Shown here: one piece after another, positions 1 to 6,836 of the stretch | Numbering within the stretch: position 1 is the stretch's first letter | How the letters are laid out: every line of letters starts with the position of its first letter | NCBI GenBank assembly: GCA_002315815.1 | Contig: DCIN01000031.1 | Span: forward strand, 8,076-24,763 | Reading direction: 5' to 3' | Source of the DNA: Bacteroidales bacterium UBA1725 | GTDB lineage: Bacteria > Bacteroidota > Bacteroidia > Bacteroidales > UBA932 | DNA: 16,688 nucleotides | Notes under the pieces: model-generated | The model's input: the letters and a program-made list of their open reading frames with translations, nothing else | Database searches by the model: none | What the model was told of the DNA's origin: nothing | Translations under genes and position numbers: made by a program

Positions 1-1
1 T

Positions 2-766
2 GCCATCTCTGATACATCTGTTTCTCCTGCCGCCCCTGTCCCTTCGGGCTTTCTTACTGAACGGGTATTCAAGGACTTTCCCTTACAAAGTTTCCAAGCT
101 CCTGAACTGCTTCCCTGGTTCGACTGGAAGTTGTTCAGTACCGTATGCGGTTCCTCCGGAAATGACGTGAGGGACGAGGCAATCCGAATAATAAACTATG
201 ATGGTCCGGTGACATCGCTGTGCGCTCTGTTCTTCGACTGCCGAAGGGTGGGGAATCTGCTGGACTGCGGTTCATTCGTCCTGCCTGTTCCCGGTGACAG
301 GAATTCTCTTGCGGATTTCTTCCCTCAGAACGGGACCTCTCAACTCGGACTGTTTGCAGTCTGCACTAAGGACGCATCAGCAGGCGGAGATGACATTGTG
401 CGCCACGCTGTCAAAGTTGCTCTGGCAGAGGCGGCTTCCGCAATGATGTCCGAAAAGTTCCGCTCTGTGATTCCGGATGGTTTCAAGTTGATAATGCCTG
501 GAATAGGTTATTCCTGCTGTCCCGACCACAGTCTCAAGAGGGATGTTCTGGCACAACTGCCGCCGGAAATCGGCATCAGCCTTACCGACTCCTGTGCAAT
601 GATCCCGGAAGCCAGCATCTGCGGCCTTGTCATCGCTCACCGCGATGCGGCATTTTTCAATATCGGAAACCTGAGCGAAGAATCACTGAAAGCCTATGCA
701 GCCCTGCGCGGTTTTACGGACGAAGAAGAATCACTCTTTCTGGGCCATCTGCATCGCTCTGCGTGA
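2..766 (+). CDS. metH: Cobalamin-dependent methionine synthase, C-terminal AdoMet-binding activation domain (5' truncated by window edge)
   Basis: The reading frame is open from base 2, so about 254 C-terminal residues are visible and the start lies off the left edge. The activation domain binds S-adenosylmethionine for reductive remethylation of oxidised cob(II)alamin in methionine synthase. Seen: a Pro/Ala/Ser-rich linker, then LLPWFDW (compare the YIDWTPFF entry of MetH activation domains), LAEAASAM, GYSCCPDHSLK (family GYPACPDH), then IGISLTDSCAMIPEASICGL, which matches the family IGVxLTES-AMxPxASVSG block. The linker suggests the C-terminal end of a full MetH, but some Bacteroidota carry this domain as a separate protein and the window cannot decide. 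Oddity: where E. coli MetH has RPAPGY, this protein reads MPGIGY, so the AdoMet-contacting arginine appears to be methionine. The TGA stop lies inside a 26-bp tandem duplication. Family call is firm; the completeness of MetH is unknown. Confidence 0.88.
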   Translation, partial: AISDTSVSPAAPVPSGFLTERVFKDFPLQSFQAPELLPWFDWKLFSTVCGSSGNDVRDEAIRIINYDGPVTSLCALFFDCRRVGNLLDCGSFVLPVPGDRNSLADFFPQNGTSQLGLFAVCTKDASAGGDDIVRHAVKVALAEAASAMMSEKFRSVIPDGFKLIMPGIGYSCCPDHSLKRDVLAQLPPEIGISLTDSCAMIPEASICGLVIAHRDAAFFNIGNLSEESLKAYAALRGFTDEEESLFLGHLHRSA

Positions 767-806
767 GAACAAGTCAGGATTGCACTGCGTGAGAACAAGT
801 CAGATT
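756..806. repeat. 25-26 bp direct tandem duplication spanning the metH stop codon
   Basis: Copy 1 is 756-781 (26 bp) and copy 2 is 782-806 (25 bp). A 19-bp core, ctgcgtgagaacaagtcag, is identical in both (759-777 and 785-803). The copies differ by one substitution and one single-base indel. The core includes the metH TGA (764-766), so the stop is duplicated at 790-792. Copy 2 ends where the convergent pdxA stop begins, so the whole 39-bp gap between the two genes is explained by the duplication. No convincing terminator hairpin is seen here. Confidence 0.85.
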
Positions 807-1864
807 CAGGCTATCTGGGATCGTCCAGGGCGTTCGCGTTTTTCGGCGCCTTCCAGATGTCTTTCCTCCATCTTTCCGGCCTGAAGATTCTCCCAGGCCT
901 TTCGATTGCGGAAAATGTCTATGGCGGTAAAGATTGCCGCCCTCATCGAACGAGGATCCGATTCGTCGCGTCCGGCCAGTTCGAAGGCCGTTCCGTGATC
1001 GGGTGAGGTGCGGACTACGGGGAGTCCGGCGGTAAAATTCACTCCGTCCTCGAATGACAGTGCCTTGAAAGGGGAGAGTCCCTGGTCGTGATACATCGCC
1101 AGAGTGGCGTCGAATTTCTCGTAATGACCGAGCCCGAAGTATCCGTCAGGCGAGAAAGGCCCGTATGCAAGTATTCCTTCATCGGTGGCTTTCTTTATGG
1201 CCGGGATGATGATATCCTGCTCTTCAGTGCCAAGAAGACCTCCGTCTCCGCTGTGGGGGTTGAGGCTCAGGACTCCGATTCTGGGCATATCCACGCCGAA
1301 ATCCTTCTTGAGGGACTCGGTCATCAGACGCAGTTTGCTGAGTATCTTGTCTTCAGATATGTGGGAGCATACGTCTTTCAGGGGGATGTGTCCGGTCACC
1401 ACTCCCAGCTTGAGCCTGTGACTGACCATAAACATAGTTACGTCCTTGACCCCGAATGCATTCTGTATGAATTCGGTATGTCCCGGGAAGCCGAAGCCTT
1501 CGTTGGACATAGCCTTCTTGTTGATAGGACCGGTCACAATTACGTCCACTTTACCTTCCTTGAGATCGGATACAGCGCGCTCGAGTGACTTGATGGCGGC
1601 CCTGGCAGATTCAGGGGTGGCCTCTCCCGGCTCGGCAAAACAGTTGTCTGGAATGCAGTCGACTATGGTAATCCCTTCATCGCTCATCTGCTCCACCTCT
1701 GGTATGGTCTTCTTGTAGAAGTTGTAGAGCTTTCTGGATCCGTATATTACCGGAGAGAACTGCTCGAGAATACGGGAGTCCGCCAATGCTTTGATGATTA
1801 CTTCGTAACCTATTCCGTTTGAGTCGCCCTGAGTGATTCCGACGATGATTTTCTTATTTGTCAT
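806..1864 (-). CDS. pdxA: 4-hydroxythreonine-4-phosphate dehydrogenase PdxA
   Basis: Cytosolic NAD-dependent oxidation and decarboxylation of 4-phosphohydroxy-L-threonine in the DXP-dependent branch of pyridoxal 5'-phosphate synthesis. The 352 residues are close to family length. Seen motifs: ITQGDSNGIGYE at the N-terminus, TGPINKKAM (111-119), GHTEF (128-132), TGHIPL with H159, NPHSGDGG with H204, MYHDQGL with H259, and SPDHGTAF near 287-294. The three histidines H159/H204/H259 have the same spacing (45 and 55) as the metal ligands H166/H211/H266 of E. coli PdxA. The ATG at 1864 is the only possible start in frame, because an in-frame TAA lies three codons upstream. The gene follows rnhA on the same strand with an 18-bp gap that is a duplication of its own first 22 bases. 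The last residues (GAEKRERPGRSQIA) are charged and look like a lineage-specific tail. Confidence 0.96.
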   Translation of the reverse strand: MTNKKIIVGITQGDSNGIGYEVIIKALADSRILEQFSPVIYGSRKLYNFYKKTIPEVEQMSDEGITIVDCIPDNCFAEPGEATPESARAAIKSLERAVSDLKEGKVDVIVTGPINKKAMSNEGFGFPGHTEFIQNAFGVKDVTMFMVSHRLKLGVVTGHIPLKDVCSHISEDKILSKLRLMTESLKKDFGVDMPRIGVLSLNPHSGDGGLLGTEEQDIIIPAIKKATDEGILAYGPFSPDGYFGLGHYEKFDATLAMYHDQGLSPFKALSFEDGVNFTAGLPVVRTSPDHGTAFELAGRDESDPRSMRAAIFTAIDIFRNRKAWENLQAGKMEERHLEGAEKRERPGRSQIA

Positions 1865-1886
1865 AGATGATTATCTTATTTGTCAT
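1843..1886 (-). repeat. 22-bp tandem duplication of the pdxA 5' end, overlapping the rnhA stop
   Basis: On the coding strand the true pdxA start copy is 1864-1843 and an upstream copy is 1886-1865; they match at 20 of 22 positions. The upstream copy begins atgacaaataag, and its ATGA overlaps the rnhA TGA (1885-1883). That is the usual arrangement for translationally coupled genes. Because 22 is not a multiple of three, the upstream ATG is out of frame with pdxA: it would encode 10 codons (MTNKIIIYDK) and stop at a TAA formed inside the second copy. The simplest reading is that pdxA once started at 1886 and was displaced by the duplication. Confidence 0.85.
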
Positions 1887-2332
1887 AAAAGTGTCTGTGT
1901 TTCGTTTTCGTATCCCTCGTCAGCCGGGAGTCCGGGAATCGAATATGCCGCGACCGCAAGTTTGTCGCAACGTTCGTTCTCAGGATGGCCGGCGTGTCCT
2001 TTTATCCAGTGGAAGTTGATTCTGAATCCTTGAGCTGCCCTGTCGTATCGTGCCCACAGGTCAACGTTCTTCTTCCTTTTCCATCCGAGACTCAGGGTGT
2101 TCACCACATAGGTCGAGTCGGAGTAAATCTCCACCTCCGCATCTTTCCACCTTATGGTCTCGAGCCCGATTATCACCGCCATCAATTCCATCCTGTTGTT
2201 GGTGGTTCGCGCGAATCCTCCCGACAGTTCCTTCCTCATATCCCTGCACTTGAGCACCGCCGCATATCCGCCCGGACCCGGGTTTCCGCTCGAAGCTCCG
2301 TCAGTGTAGAGGTATATAGTGTCTTTTGTCAT
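1883..2332 (-). CDS. rnhA: Ribonuclease HI
   Basis: Cytosolic endonuclease that cleaves the RNA strand of RNA/DNA hybrids (primer and R-loop removal). With the ATG at 2332 the protein is 149 residues, normal for the bacterial single-domain enzyme. The carboxylate set is in place: D11 in YTDGASSGNPG, E49 in NNRMEL, D72 in YSDSTYV, and D123 in NERCDKLA, with the catalytic-loop histidine H113 in KGHAGHPENE. The ten-residue spacing of H113 and D123 equals that of H124 and D134 in E. coli RNase HI. A TTG five codons further upstream (2347) is possible, but ATG gives a start matching the family (MTKDTIYLYTDG). It is first in a two-gene unit with pdxA and divergent from the DAHP synthase gene across 38 bp. 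Its stop is part of the duplicated element at the pdxA start. Confidence 0.95.
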   Translation of the reverse strand: MTKDTIYLYTDGASSGNPGPGGYAAVLKCRDMRKELSGGFARTTNNRMELMAVIIGLETIRWKDAEVEIYSDSTYVVNTLSLGWKRKKNVDLWARYDRAAQGFRINFHWIKGHAGHPENERCDKLAVAAYSIPGLPADEGYENETQTLL

Positions 2333-2362
2333 TGGCAATTCGTGCAAAAATAGTTAAATTTG
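2331..2362 (+). promoter_or_regulatory. Candidate Bacteroidota-type promoter for the DAHP synthase gene
   Basis: TAAATTTG at 2355-2362 matches the -7 consensus TAnnTTTG of the phylum's primary sigma factor, and ATTGG at 2331-2335 lies where the looser -33 element would be. A transcript from here would begin about 2369, leaving only a few bases before the ATG at 2371. The same ATTGG-spacer-TAnn-T-rich-TG layout is seen before the gene at 4843. Pattern match only. Confidence 0.35.
2345..2352 (-). promoter_or_regulatory. Possible -7 element for the rnhA-pdxA unit
   Basis: On the minus strand 2352-2345 reads TATTTTTG, a match to TAnnTTTG, 13 bases upstream of the rnhA ATG at 2332. No good TTTG-like -33 partner is seen at the right distance. 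In this AT-rich 38-bp divergent gap a chance match is quite possible. Confidence 0.2.
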
Positions 2363-2370
2363 GCGGAATT

Positions 2371-3438
2371 ATGTATACCCGACCCGTTTTAGCTCGCAAA
2401 TTGCCCTTGCCGGTCATTGCCGGACCGTGCAGTGCCGAGACTCCGGCACAACTTGAACTCACGGCCGCGTGTCTGCGTGACGAGGGTGTCGAGTGGTTCC
2501 GCGCCGGCCTGTGGAAACCGCGCACATCCCCCGGATGCTTCGAGGGAGTGGGGGAGAAGGGAATAGCCTGGATGCAGGAGGTGAGGAACAGATTCGGGAT
2601 GAAGATATGCACCGAAGTGGCATCTGCCGCTCACGTTGAACTCTGTCTCAAGGCGGGTTTTGATATGCTGTGGCTGGGAGCCCGCACAACCACCAGTCCT
2701 TTTCTTGTTCAGGAAGTGGCCGAGGCCCTTTCAGGAGCTCCTGTCAAGCTGTTCGTCAAAAATCCCGTGAATCCTGACCGGAAACTCTGGGCCGGTGCCG
2801 TGGAGAGGCTCAGAATCAAGGGCGTAAATGATATTTCACTTATCTACAGGGGAGTTAGTTCCTTCGGAGAGACGCTATACCGCAATGATCCCTGTTGGGG
2901 TTTTGCCATCGAGTTTCGTACGGCTTTCCCCGATATCCCTTTCTATTGTGACCCCAGTCATATAGCCGGCAATGCTGCCTATGTTCCCATTCTGGCGCGC
3001 AAGGCCGTGGATTTGGGTCTGGACGGATTGATGGTGGAATGTCACTGCCGTCCTCAGGAGGCTTTGAGCGACTCCGCCCAGCAGCTGACTCCGGACGAAT
3101 TCTCCGCGATGGTGCGTACCCTTGCTGTCCGCAGGCCGGAGGCTGAGGATGCCTGCTGCAGGGAGGAGATGGAGTCGGTTCGCAGACGTATCGATGTCAT
3201 CGACGATGATATCATCACACTGATATCCGAACGTATGGAGGCATCAAGACAGATGGGCCGTCTCAAGAAGGAGGCAGGGGTTGCTATACTCCAGACTTTG
3301 CGCTGGGAGGAGGTGATCGGCCGGGTGAGGATGAAGGCCCGTAATCTCGGAATTGATCCAGCCTTTGTCGAGAAACTGTTCAACGAAATACACGAGGCTT
3401 CGGTCTCAGAACAAAATTCAATAATTTCACAGTTATGA
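2371..3438 (+). CDS. Bifunctional 3-deoxy-7-phosphoheptulonate synthase / AroQ-type chorismate mutase
   Basis: The N-terminal domain (about 10-250) joins phosphoenolpyruvate and erythrose 4-phosphate, the first step of the shikimate pathway. The C-terminal domain (about 262-345) converts chorismate to prephenate. Seen: IAGPCSAE with metal-ligand C20, RAGLWKPRTSP (44-54), LGARTTTSP (102-110), FVKNPVNPD (128-136), CDPSHIAG with H197, MVECH with E223, and D234-SAQQLT. This is the short KdsA-like DAHPS class. The mutase part has the AroQ pattern RRRIDVIDDDI, ERM, MGRLKKE and LRWEEV. ATG 2371 is preferred over the frame's upstream extension to 2326, because it gives a natural N-terminus and the extension would cross the candidate promoter. 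In this architecture the mutase often confers prephenate feedback control on the synthase; nothing visible proves that here. The downstream GS-like gene overlaps by 4 bp (ATGA), implying translational coupling. Confidence 0.95.
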   Translation: MYTRPVLARKLPLPVIAGPCSAETPAQLELTAACLRDEGVEWFRAGLWKPRTSPGCFEGVGEKGIAWMQEVRNRFGMKICTEVASAAHVELCLKAGFDMLWLGARTTTSPFLVQEVAEALSGAPVKLFVKNPVNPDRKLWAGAVERLRIKGVNDISLIYRGVSSFGETLYRNDPCWGFAIEFRTAFPDIPFYCDPSHIAGNAAYVPILARKAVDLGLDGLMVECHCRPQEALSDSAQQLTPDEFSAMVRTLAVRRPEAEDACCREEMESVRRRIDVIDDDIITLISERMEASRQMGRLKKEAGVAILQTLRWEEVIGRVRMKARNLGIDPAFVEKLFNEIHEASVSEQNSIISQL

Positions 3439-4808
3439 TTGCAAACAACAGAGCGCAGCTTGTAAAGTACTGCCTTCGCAACAAAGTGCAGGTACTCAAC
3501 TTCCACTATTGCGGATGGGATGGCCATCTGAAGACTCTCAATTTCGTCATCAGGGACAGAAAGCATCTGGAGAACATACTCGAAGCCGGAGAGAGAGTGG
3601 ACGGATCCAGCCTTTTCCCCTTCATCAAGGCGGGCAAGAGTGACCTGTATGTGATTCCGAGGTATGCCACGGCATTCCGCAATCCCTTCGAGGATGTTCC
3701 CACTGTGGATGTGCTCTGTGAATTTTTCACAAGGGACGGAGAGCCCTATATGGATGCCCCCAGATACATTCTGCACAAGGCTTCTGAGGCTTTCACCGCC
3801 GCCACCGGCCTCAGGATGCAGGCTATGGGCGAACTGGAATACTATATAGTGGCCCCCGAGGAGGAACTGTTCACAATTCCTGACCAGAAGGGTTATCACG
3901 AAAGTGCACCCTTCTGCAAATATGCCGACCTGCGCGTCGAGGCTATGCGCCTGATTACAGCCTGCGGAGGCAAGGTGAAGTACGGACATTCCGAGGTCGG
4001 CAACTTTACCGAGAATGGCAGAATATACGAACAGAACGAAATAGAGTTCCAGCCGGTGGAGATAGAGGATGCAGCCGACCAGCTTGTGATTGCCAAATGG
4101 GTTATGTGGCAGCTGGCCTACAGATATGGCGTGGACCTTACTTTCGCGCCCAAGATTACTGATGGCAAGGCTGGTTCCGGGCTTCACGTTCACTGCAAGT
4201 TCACCCGTAACGGCAAGCCTGTGATGACTTCTGCAGGCGAACTCACCGAAGAATGCCGCAAGGCCATTGCCGGAATGATGGATCTGGGCACTTCCCTTCC
4301 CGCATTCGGCAATCCCAGCCCGGTTTCTTTCCGCAGACTGGTACCCAATCAGGAGGCTCCTACATCTCTCTGCTGGTCCTTCTCCAACCGTTCCGCACTT
4401 GTCAGAGTCCCTCTGGGATGGACTTCGGAAACTGATATGGCTGCCATCTGCAACAAGGACGAAAAAGCCCGGAAATGCAATTTCTCGGACAAGCAGACTT
4501 TTGAGTGGCGCGCTTCCGACGGCACTGCCGACATCTATCTGCTTATGGCTTCCCTGTGCGTGGCTGCAAGGCACGGTTTTGAACTCGACGCTGCGCTCGA
4601 TCTTGCCGACAAGACATTCGTAGGACTTGGAGTGAACATACACGATGCATCCAACGCCGCTCTCAAGGATTCTTTGAAGCAGCTTCCCGCAAACTGCGCC
4701 GCCGCCGCCGGGGAACTCTCCAAGTTCCGTGAAGTTTATGAAAAAGCCGGAGTATTCTCTCCCGAAGTCGTCGACTACCAGATAGGAATGCTGAAATCCA
4801 TTGGATAA
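3435..4808 (+). CDS. Type I-like glutamine synthetase family protein, no adenylylation site
   Basis: 457 residues with the GSI fold signature. Glutamine synthetase ligates ammonia to glutamate with ATP; some relatives use other amines or acids. Seen: VDGSSL with D56 (ammonium-site Asp), GELEYYI with E133 and E135, E187 and E202 (metal ligands, about seven extra residues between them compared with the usual EVxxxGQxE), GSGLHVH with H251, PNQEAP with flap E307, NRSALVRVP, and FEWRASDGTADIYL with E357 and R359. The C-terminal stretch lacks the NLYDLP-like tyrosine that is adenylylated in enterobacterial GlnA, and the protein ends early. All key catalytic residues look present, so it is probably active as a ligase. 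Overlap with the DAHPS/chorismate mutase gene suggests coordinated production, but the substrate is uncertain: ordinary glutamine synthesis or a gamma-glutamyl ligase activity are both open. Confidence 0.88.
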   Translation: MIANNRAQLVKYCLRNKVQVLNFHYCGWDGHLKTLNFVIRDRKHLENILEAGERVDGSSLFPFIKAGKSDLYVIPRYATAFRNPFEDVPTVDVLCEFFTRDGEPYMDAPRYILHKASEAFTAATGLRMQAMGELEYYIVAPEEELFTIPDQKGYHESAPFCKYADLRVEAMRLITACGGKVKYGHSEVGNFTENGRIYEQNEIEFQPVEIEDAADQLVIAKWVMWQLAYRYGVDLTFAPKITDGKAGSGLHVHCKFTRNGKPVMTSAGELTEECRKAIAGMMDLGTSLPAFGNPSPVSFRRLVPNQEAPTSLCWSFSNRSALVRVPLGWTSETDMAAICNKDEKARKCNFSDKQTFEWRASDGTADIYLLMASLCVAARHGFELDAALDLADKTFVGLGVNIHDASNAALKDSLKQLPANCAAAAGELSKFREVYEKAGVFSPEVVDYQIGMLKSIG

Positions 4809-4836
4809 ACAAACCTGTAACGAGTATCTTTTTTTG
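4800..4836 (+). promoter_or_regulatory. Candidate promoter before the nucleotide-sugar dehydratase gene
   Basis: ATTGG at 4800-4804 is followed 20 bases later by a T-rich element at 4825-4836 (TATC, seven T, then G), a stretched form of TAnnTTTG. Transcription would start about at the GTG codon 4843, so the message would be leaderless or nearly so. The T run has no hairpin before it, so it does not look like an intrinsic terminator for the preceding gene. Confidence 0.28.
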
Positions 4837-4842
4837 TAGCGG

Positions 4843-6774
4843 GTGAATAGATTCAGCAATAAACTCGGACGTTTCAGCACCAGATTCGTGGACACCAGAA
4901 TGGTGTTCTTTATGGATTTGTTCCTGTCAGTTTCTGTATCGGTGGCTGTCGCCGTGGTCTCCTATCTTCTGGGGCTGAATGCTGTCATAGACAGGGTGTT
5001 CATTCTTGTTTACGGTTCAGCGTCTCTGACCCTTTCGGCACTGTTGATGTATTTTCTCAGAACTTACAGAATCATCATCAGACATTTCGCGTTCCGGGAC
5101 ATCGGACGTTTCTCTATGGTGGCTTTCTTCAAGGTTCTGTTTACGGCAACCCTGATTGCTTTCCTGTTCAGAAACGACGGAATTCTCGTCTATCTGATGA
5201 CGGTTGTTGACGGATGCGTCACCCTGCTGGTTCTGCTTTTCGTAAGACTGGTTATGATTGCCGTTTATGATTATTACCGGCGTTCCATCAGAAATGTACA
5301 GAACTGTACCAGGGTGTTGGTTTACGGGATGTCGGACAAGTCCGCTGCGGCGGTGGTCCGTTTGGCCGGTTCCAAGCATTTCAACGTCATCGGGGTCATC
5401 AATCCCGGAAGCAGTCTCAGCAAGGCTGTGCTTGCGGAGAAACCCGTACATTTCTTTACCAGAAAGGAGGATTTCGACACTATTGTTTCCAATCTCTCGC
5501 TCAACGGAGTCATCTTCGTCACCGATCTCGATGCCAGGCGAGAGCAAGCGGGACTTCTGAAGTGGTGCTCGGAGGCCGGTGTCAGGTCATACATCATTCC
5601 CGGCATAGACGAGATGAACGGAGACCTTCCGTCTGCAATGCACCTTCGCGAGATTAAAATAGAGGATCTCCTGGGCAGGGACGAGATAAACGTGTCTATG
5701 GACAAAATCAGCCATACCCTGTCCGGAAAGGTCGTGATGGTCACCGGGGCTGCGGGCTCAATCGGTTCCGAGCTCTGCCGGCAGCTCTCCCGCTTCGGGA
5801 TACGTCGACTGATTCTCTTCGACAATGCTGAAACTCCTATGCACATTATCAGGCTCGAACTCGAAGAATCGTTTCCGAGTCTTGATTTCGTGCCTGTCAT
5901 CGGAGATGTCAGACAGGACTCCCGTCTGGATTATGTGTTCCGCGAGTATGCTCCCCAGATTGTTTTCCACGCTGCTGCGTACAAGCACGTGCCTCTTATG
6001 GAAGAGAATCCTTGTGAGGCAGTGCTTGTGAATGTCTGTGGCACCAGAAATGTGGCGGACAAGTGTATCCAGTACGGAGTGGAGAAGATGGTGATGGTAT
6101 CTACGGACAAGGCTGTGAATCCCACCAACATTATGGGATGCACCAAGCGTCTGGCCGAGATATATGTCCAGAGTCTGGGCCTGGCCGTTCAGTCCGGAGA
6201 GAAGAAAGGCGTAACCGAATTCGTGACGACCCGTTTCGGCAATGTCCTCGGTTCCAACGGTTCTGTGGTTCCCCGTTTCCGTGAACAGATAGCCAGAGGA
6301 GGGCCGGTCACAGTCACCCATCCGGACATCAACCGTTTCTTTATGACCATACCGGAGGCCTGCCTTCTCGTGATGGAGGCTGTAGTGCTCCCAACGGAAA
6401 ACAGAATCTGTGTGTTCGATATGGGCAAGCCGGTCAAGATAGACACTCTGGCCAGGAGAATGATTGAACTTTCGGGACTTGTGCCGGATCAGGACATCAA
6501 GGTGGTTTATACAGGTCTTCGTCCTGGCGAGAAACTGTTTGAGGAGGTGCTTTCGAGCATAGAGAACACCGAACCCACCTCACACGACAGAATCCGTATC
6601 GCCAGAGTGCGCACATACGACTACAACAAGGCTTCCGAGGCTGTGGACGCTCTGAAGCTTATGGCTCAGGATGTGCGGATTCCGGAGATGGTAAGCTATA
6701 TGAAAGAGCTTGTCCCCGAATACGTTTCCAATAATTCCGTCTTTCAGAAATACGATATGGTCAAACATCATTGA
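4843..6774 (+). CDS. Membrane-anchored nucleotide-sugar 4,6-dehydratase/epimerase, FlaA1/CapD (WbpM-like) family
   Basis: 643-residue inner-membrane enzyme acting on a UDP-HexNAc in surface polysaccharide or glycan synthesis. Residues 20-142 hold four hydrophobic segments (about 20-44, 51-71, 91-109, 113-141). A first Rossmann-like domain begins at VLVYGMSDKS (158-167). The catalytic short-chain dehydrogenase domain begins at GKVVMVTGAAGSIGSE (295-310) and continues with HAAAYKHVPLME (376-387) and VSTDKAVNPTNIMGCTK (419-435). The usual YxxxK is MxxxK here (M431, K435), which is normal for the long WbpM/CapD subgroup. RPGEKLFEEVL is the family C-terminal signature. The start is GTG at 4843. 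The exact product sugar cannot be read from sequence, and no glycosyltransferase genes flank it in the window, so it may be a stand-alone housekeeping copy. Its TGA overlaps the first unit of the repeat array at 6769. Confidence 0.93.
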   Translation: MNRFSNKLGRFSTRFVDTRMVFFMDLFLSVSVSVAVAVVSYLLGLNAVIDRVFILVYGSASLTLSALLMYFLRTYRIIIRHFAFRDIGRFSMVAFFKVLFTATLIAFLFRNDGILVYLMTVVDGCVTLLVLLFVRLVMIAVYDYYRRSIRNVQNCTRVLVYGMSDKSAAAVVRLAGSKHFNVIGVINPGSSLSKAVLAEKPVHFFTRKEDFDTIVSNLSLNGVIFVTDLDARREQAGLLKWCSEAGVRSYIIPGIDEMNGDLPSAMHLREIKIEDLLGRDEINVSMDKISHTLSGKVVMVTGAAGSIGSELCRQLSRFGIRRLILFDNAETPMHIIRLELEESFPSLDFVPVIGDVRQDSRLDYVFREYAPQIVFHAAAYKHVPLMEENPCEAVLVNVCGTRNVADKCIQYGVEKMVMVSTDKAVNPTNIMGCTKRLAEIYVQSLGLAVQSGEKKGVTEFVTTRFGNVLGSNGSVVPRFREQIARGGPVTVTHPDINRFFMTIPEACLLVMEAVVLPTENRICVFDMGKPVKIDTLARRMIELSGLVPDQDIKVVYTGLRPGEKLFEEVLSSIENTEPTSHDRIRIARVRTYDYNKASEAVDALKLMAQDVRIPEMVSYMKELVPEYVSNNSVFQKYDMVKHH

Positions 6775-6836
6775 CAATAGATATAATCATACATTGACAA
6801 TAGAATAATCCTACAGTGACAATAGACAAAATCCTA
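6769..6836 (+). repeat. Three tandem 22-23 bp units spanning the dehydratase stop and the DUF47 gene start
   Basis: Units are 6769-6791 (23 bp), 6792-6813 (22 bp) and 6814-6836 (23 bp). Each begins cattgacaatag or cagtgacaatag, followed by an A/T-rich half ending in atcata or atccta. Unit 1 holds the TGA of the dehydratase gene (6772-6774), overlapped by a TTG as TTGA. Unit 3 holds the real GTG start (6816). The unit 1 TTG is in frame with the DUF47 gene but stops after eight codons at a TGA inside unit 2. The unit 2 TTG is out of frame and stops after four codons. The array fills the whole 41-bp gap. Confidence 0.88.

Noticed and set aside
756..806. Target-site duplication left by an excised mobile element
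   Set aside because: The unit of 25-26 bp is longer than usual target duplications, and no residual element sequence lies between the copies; excision cannot be fully excluded.
696..884. Small 62-codon plus-strand frame across the metH end
   Set aside because: It overlaps metH and the pdxA 3' end in other frames, and its sequence includes both copies of the tandem duplication; nothing suggests a real protein.
4825..4840. T run after the GS-like gene as an intrinsic terminator
   Set aside because: No GC-rich inverted repeat precedes the T run.
3054..4895. 613-codon open frame on the minus strand opposite the DAHPS/chorismate mutase and GS-like genes
   Set aside because: It covers two well-supported plus-strand genes, resembles no family I know, and is rich in Ser, His and Cys as expected for an antisense shadow caused by codon bias.
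6771..6800. TTGACA and TATAAT words in the repeat array as a sigma-70 promoter
   Set aside because: TATAAT (6782-6787) is only 5 bases after the first TTGACA and lies before the second, so the spacing is wrong; this phylum also uses a different consensus. The words come from the repeated stop/start sequence.
6769..6836. CRISPR-like repeat array
   Set aside because: The units are directly adjacent without spacers, only three copies exist, and the last is the start of a coding gene.
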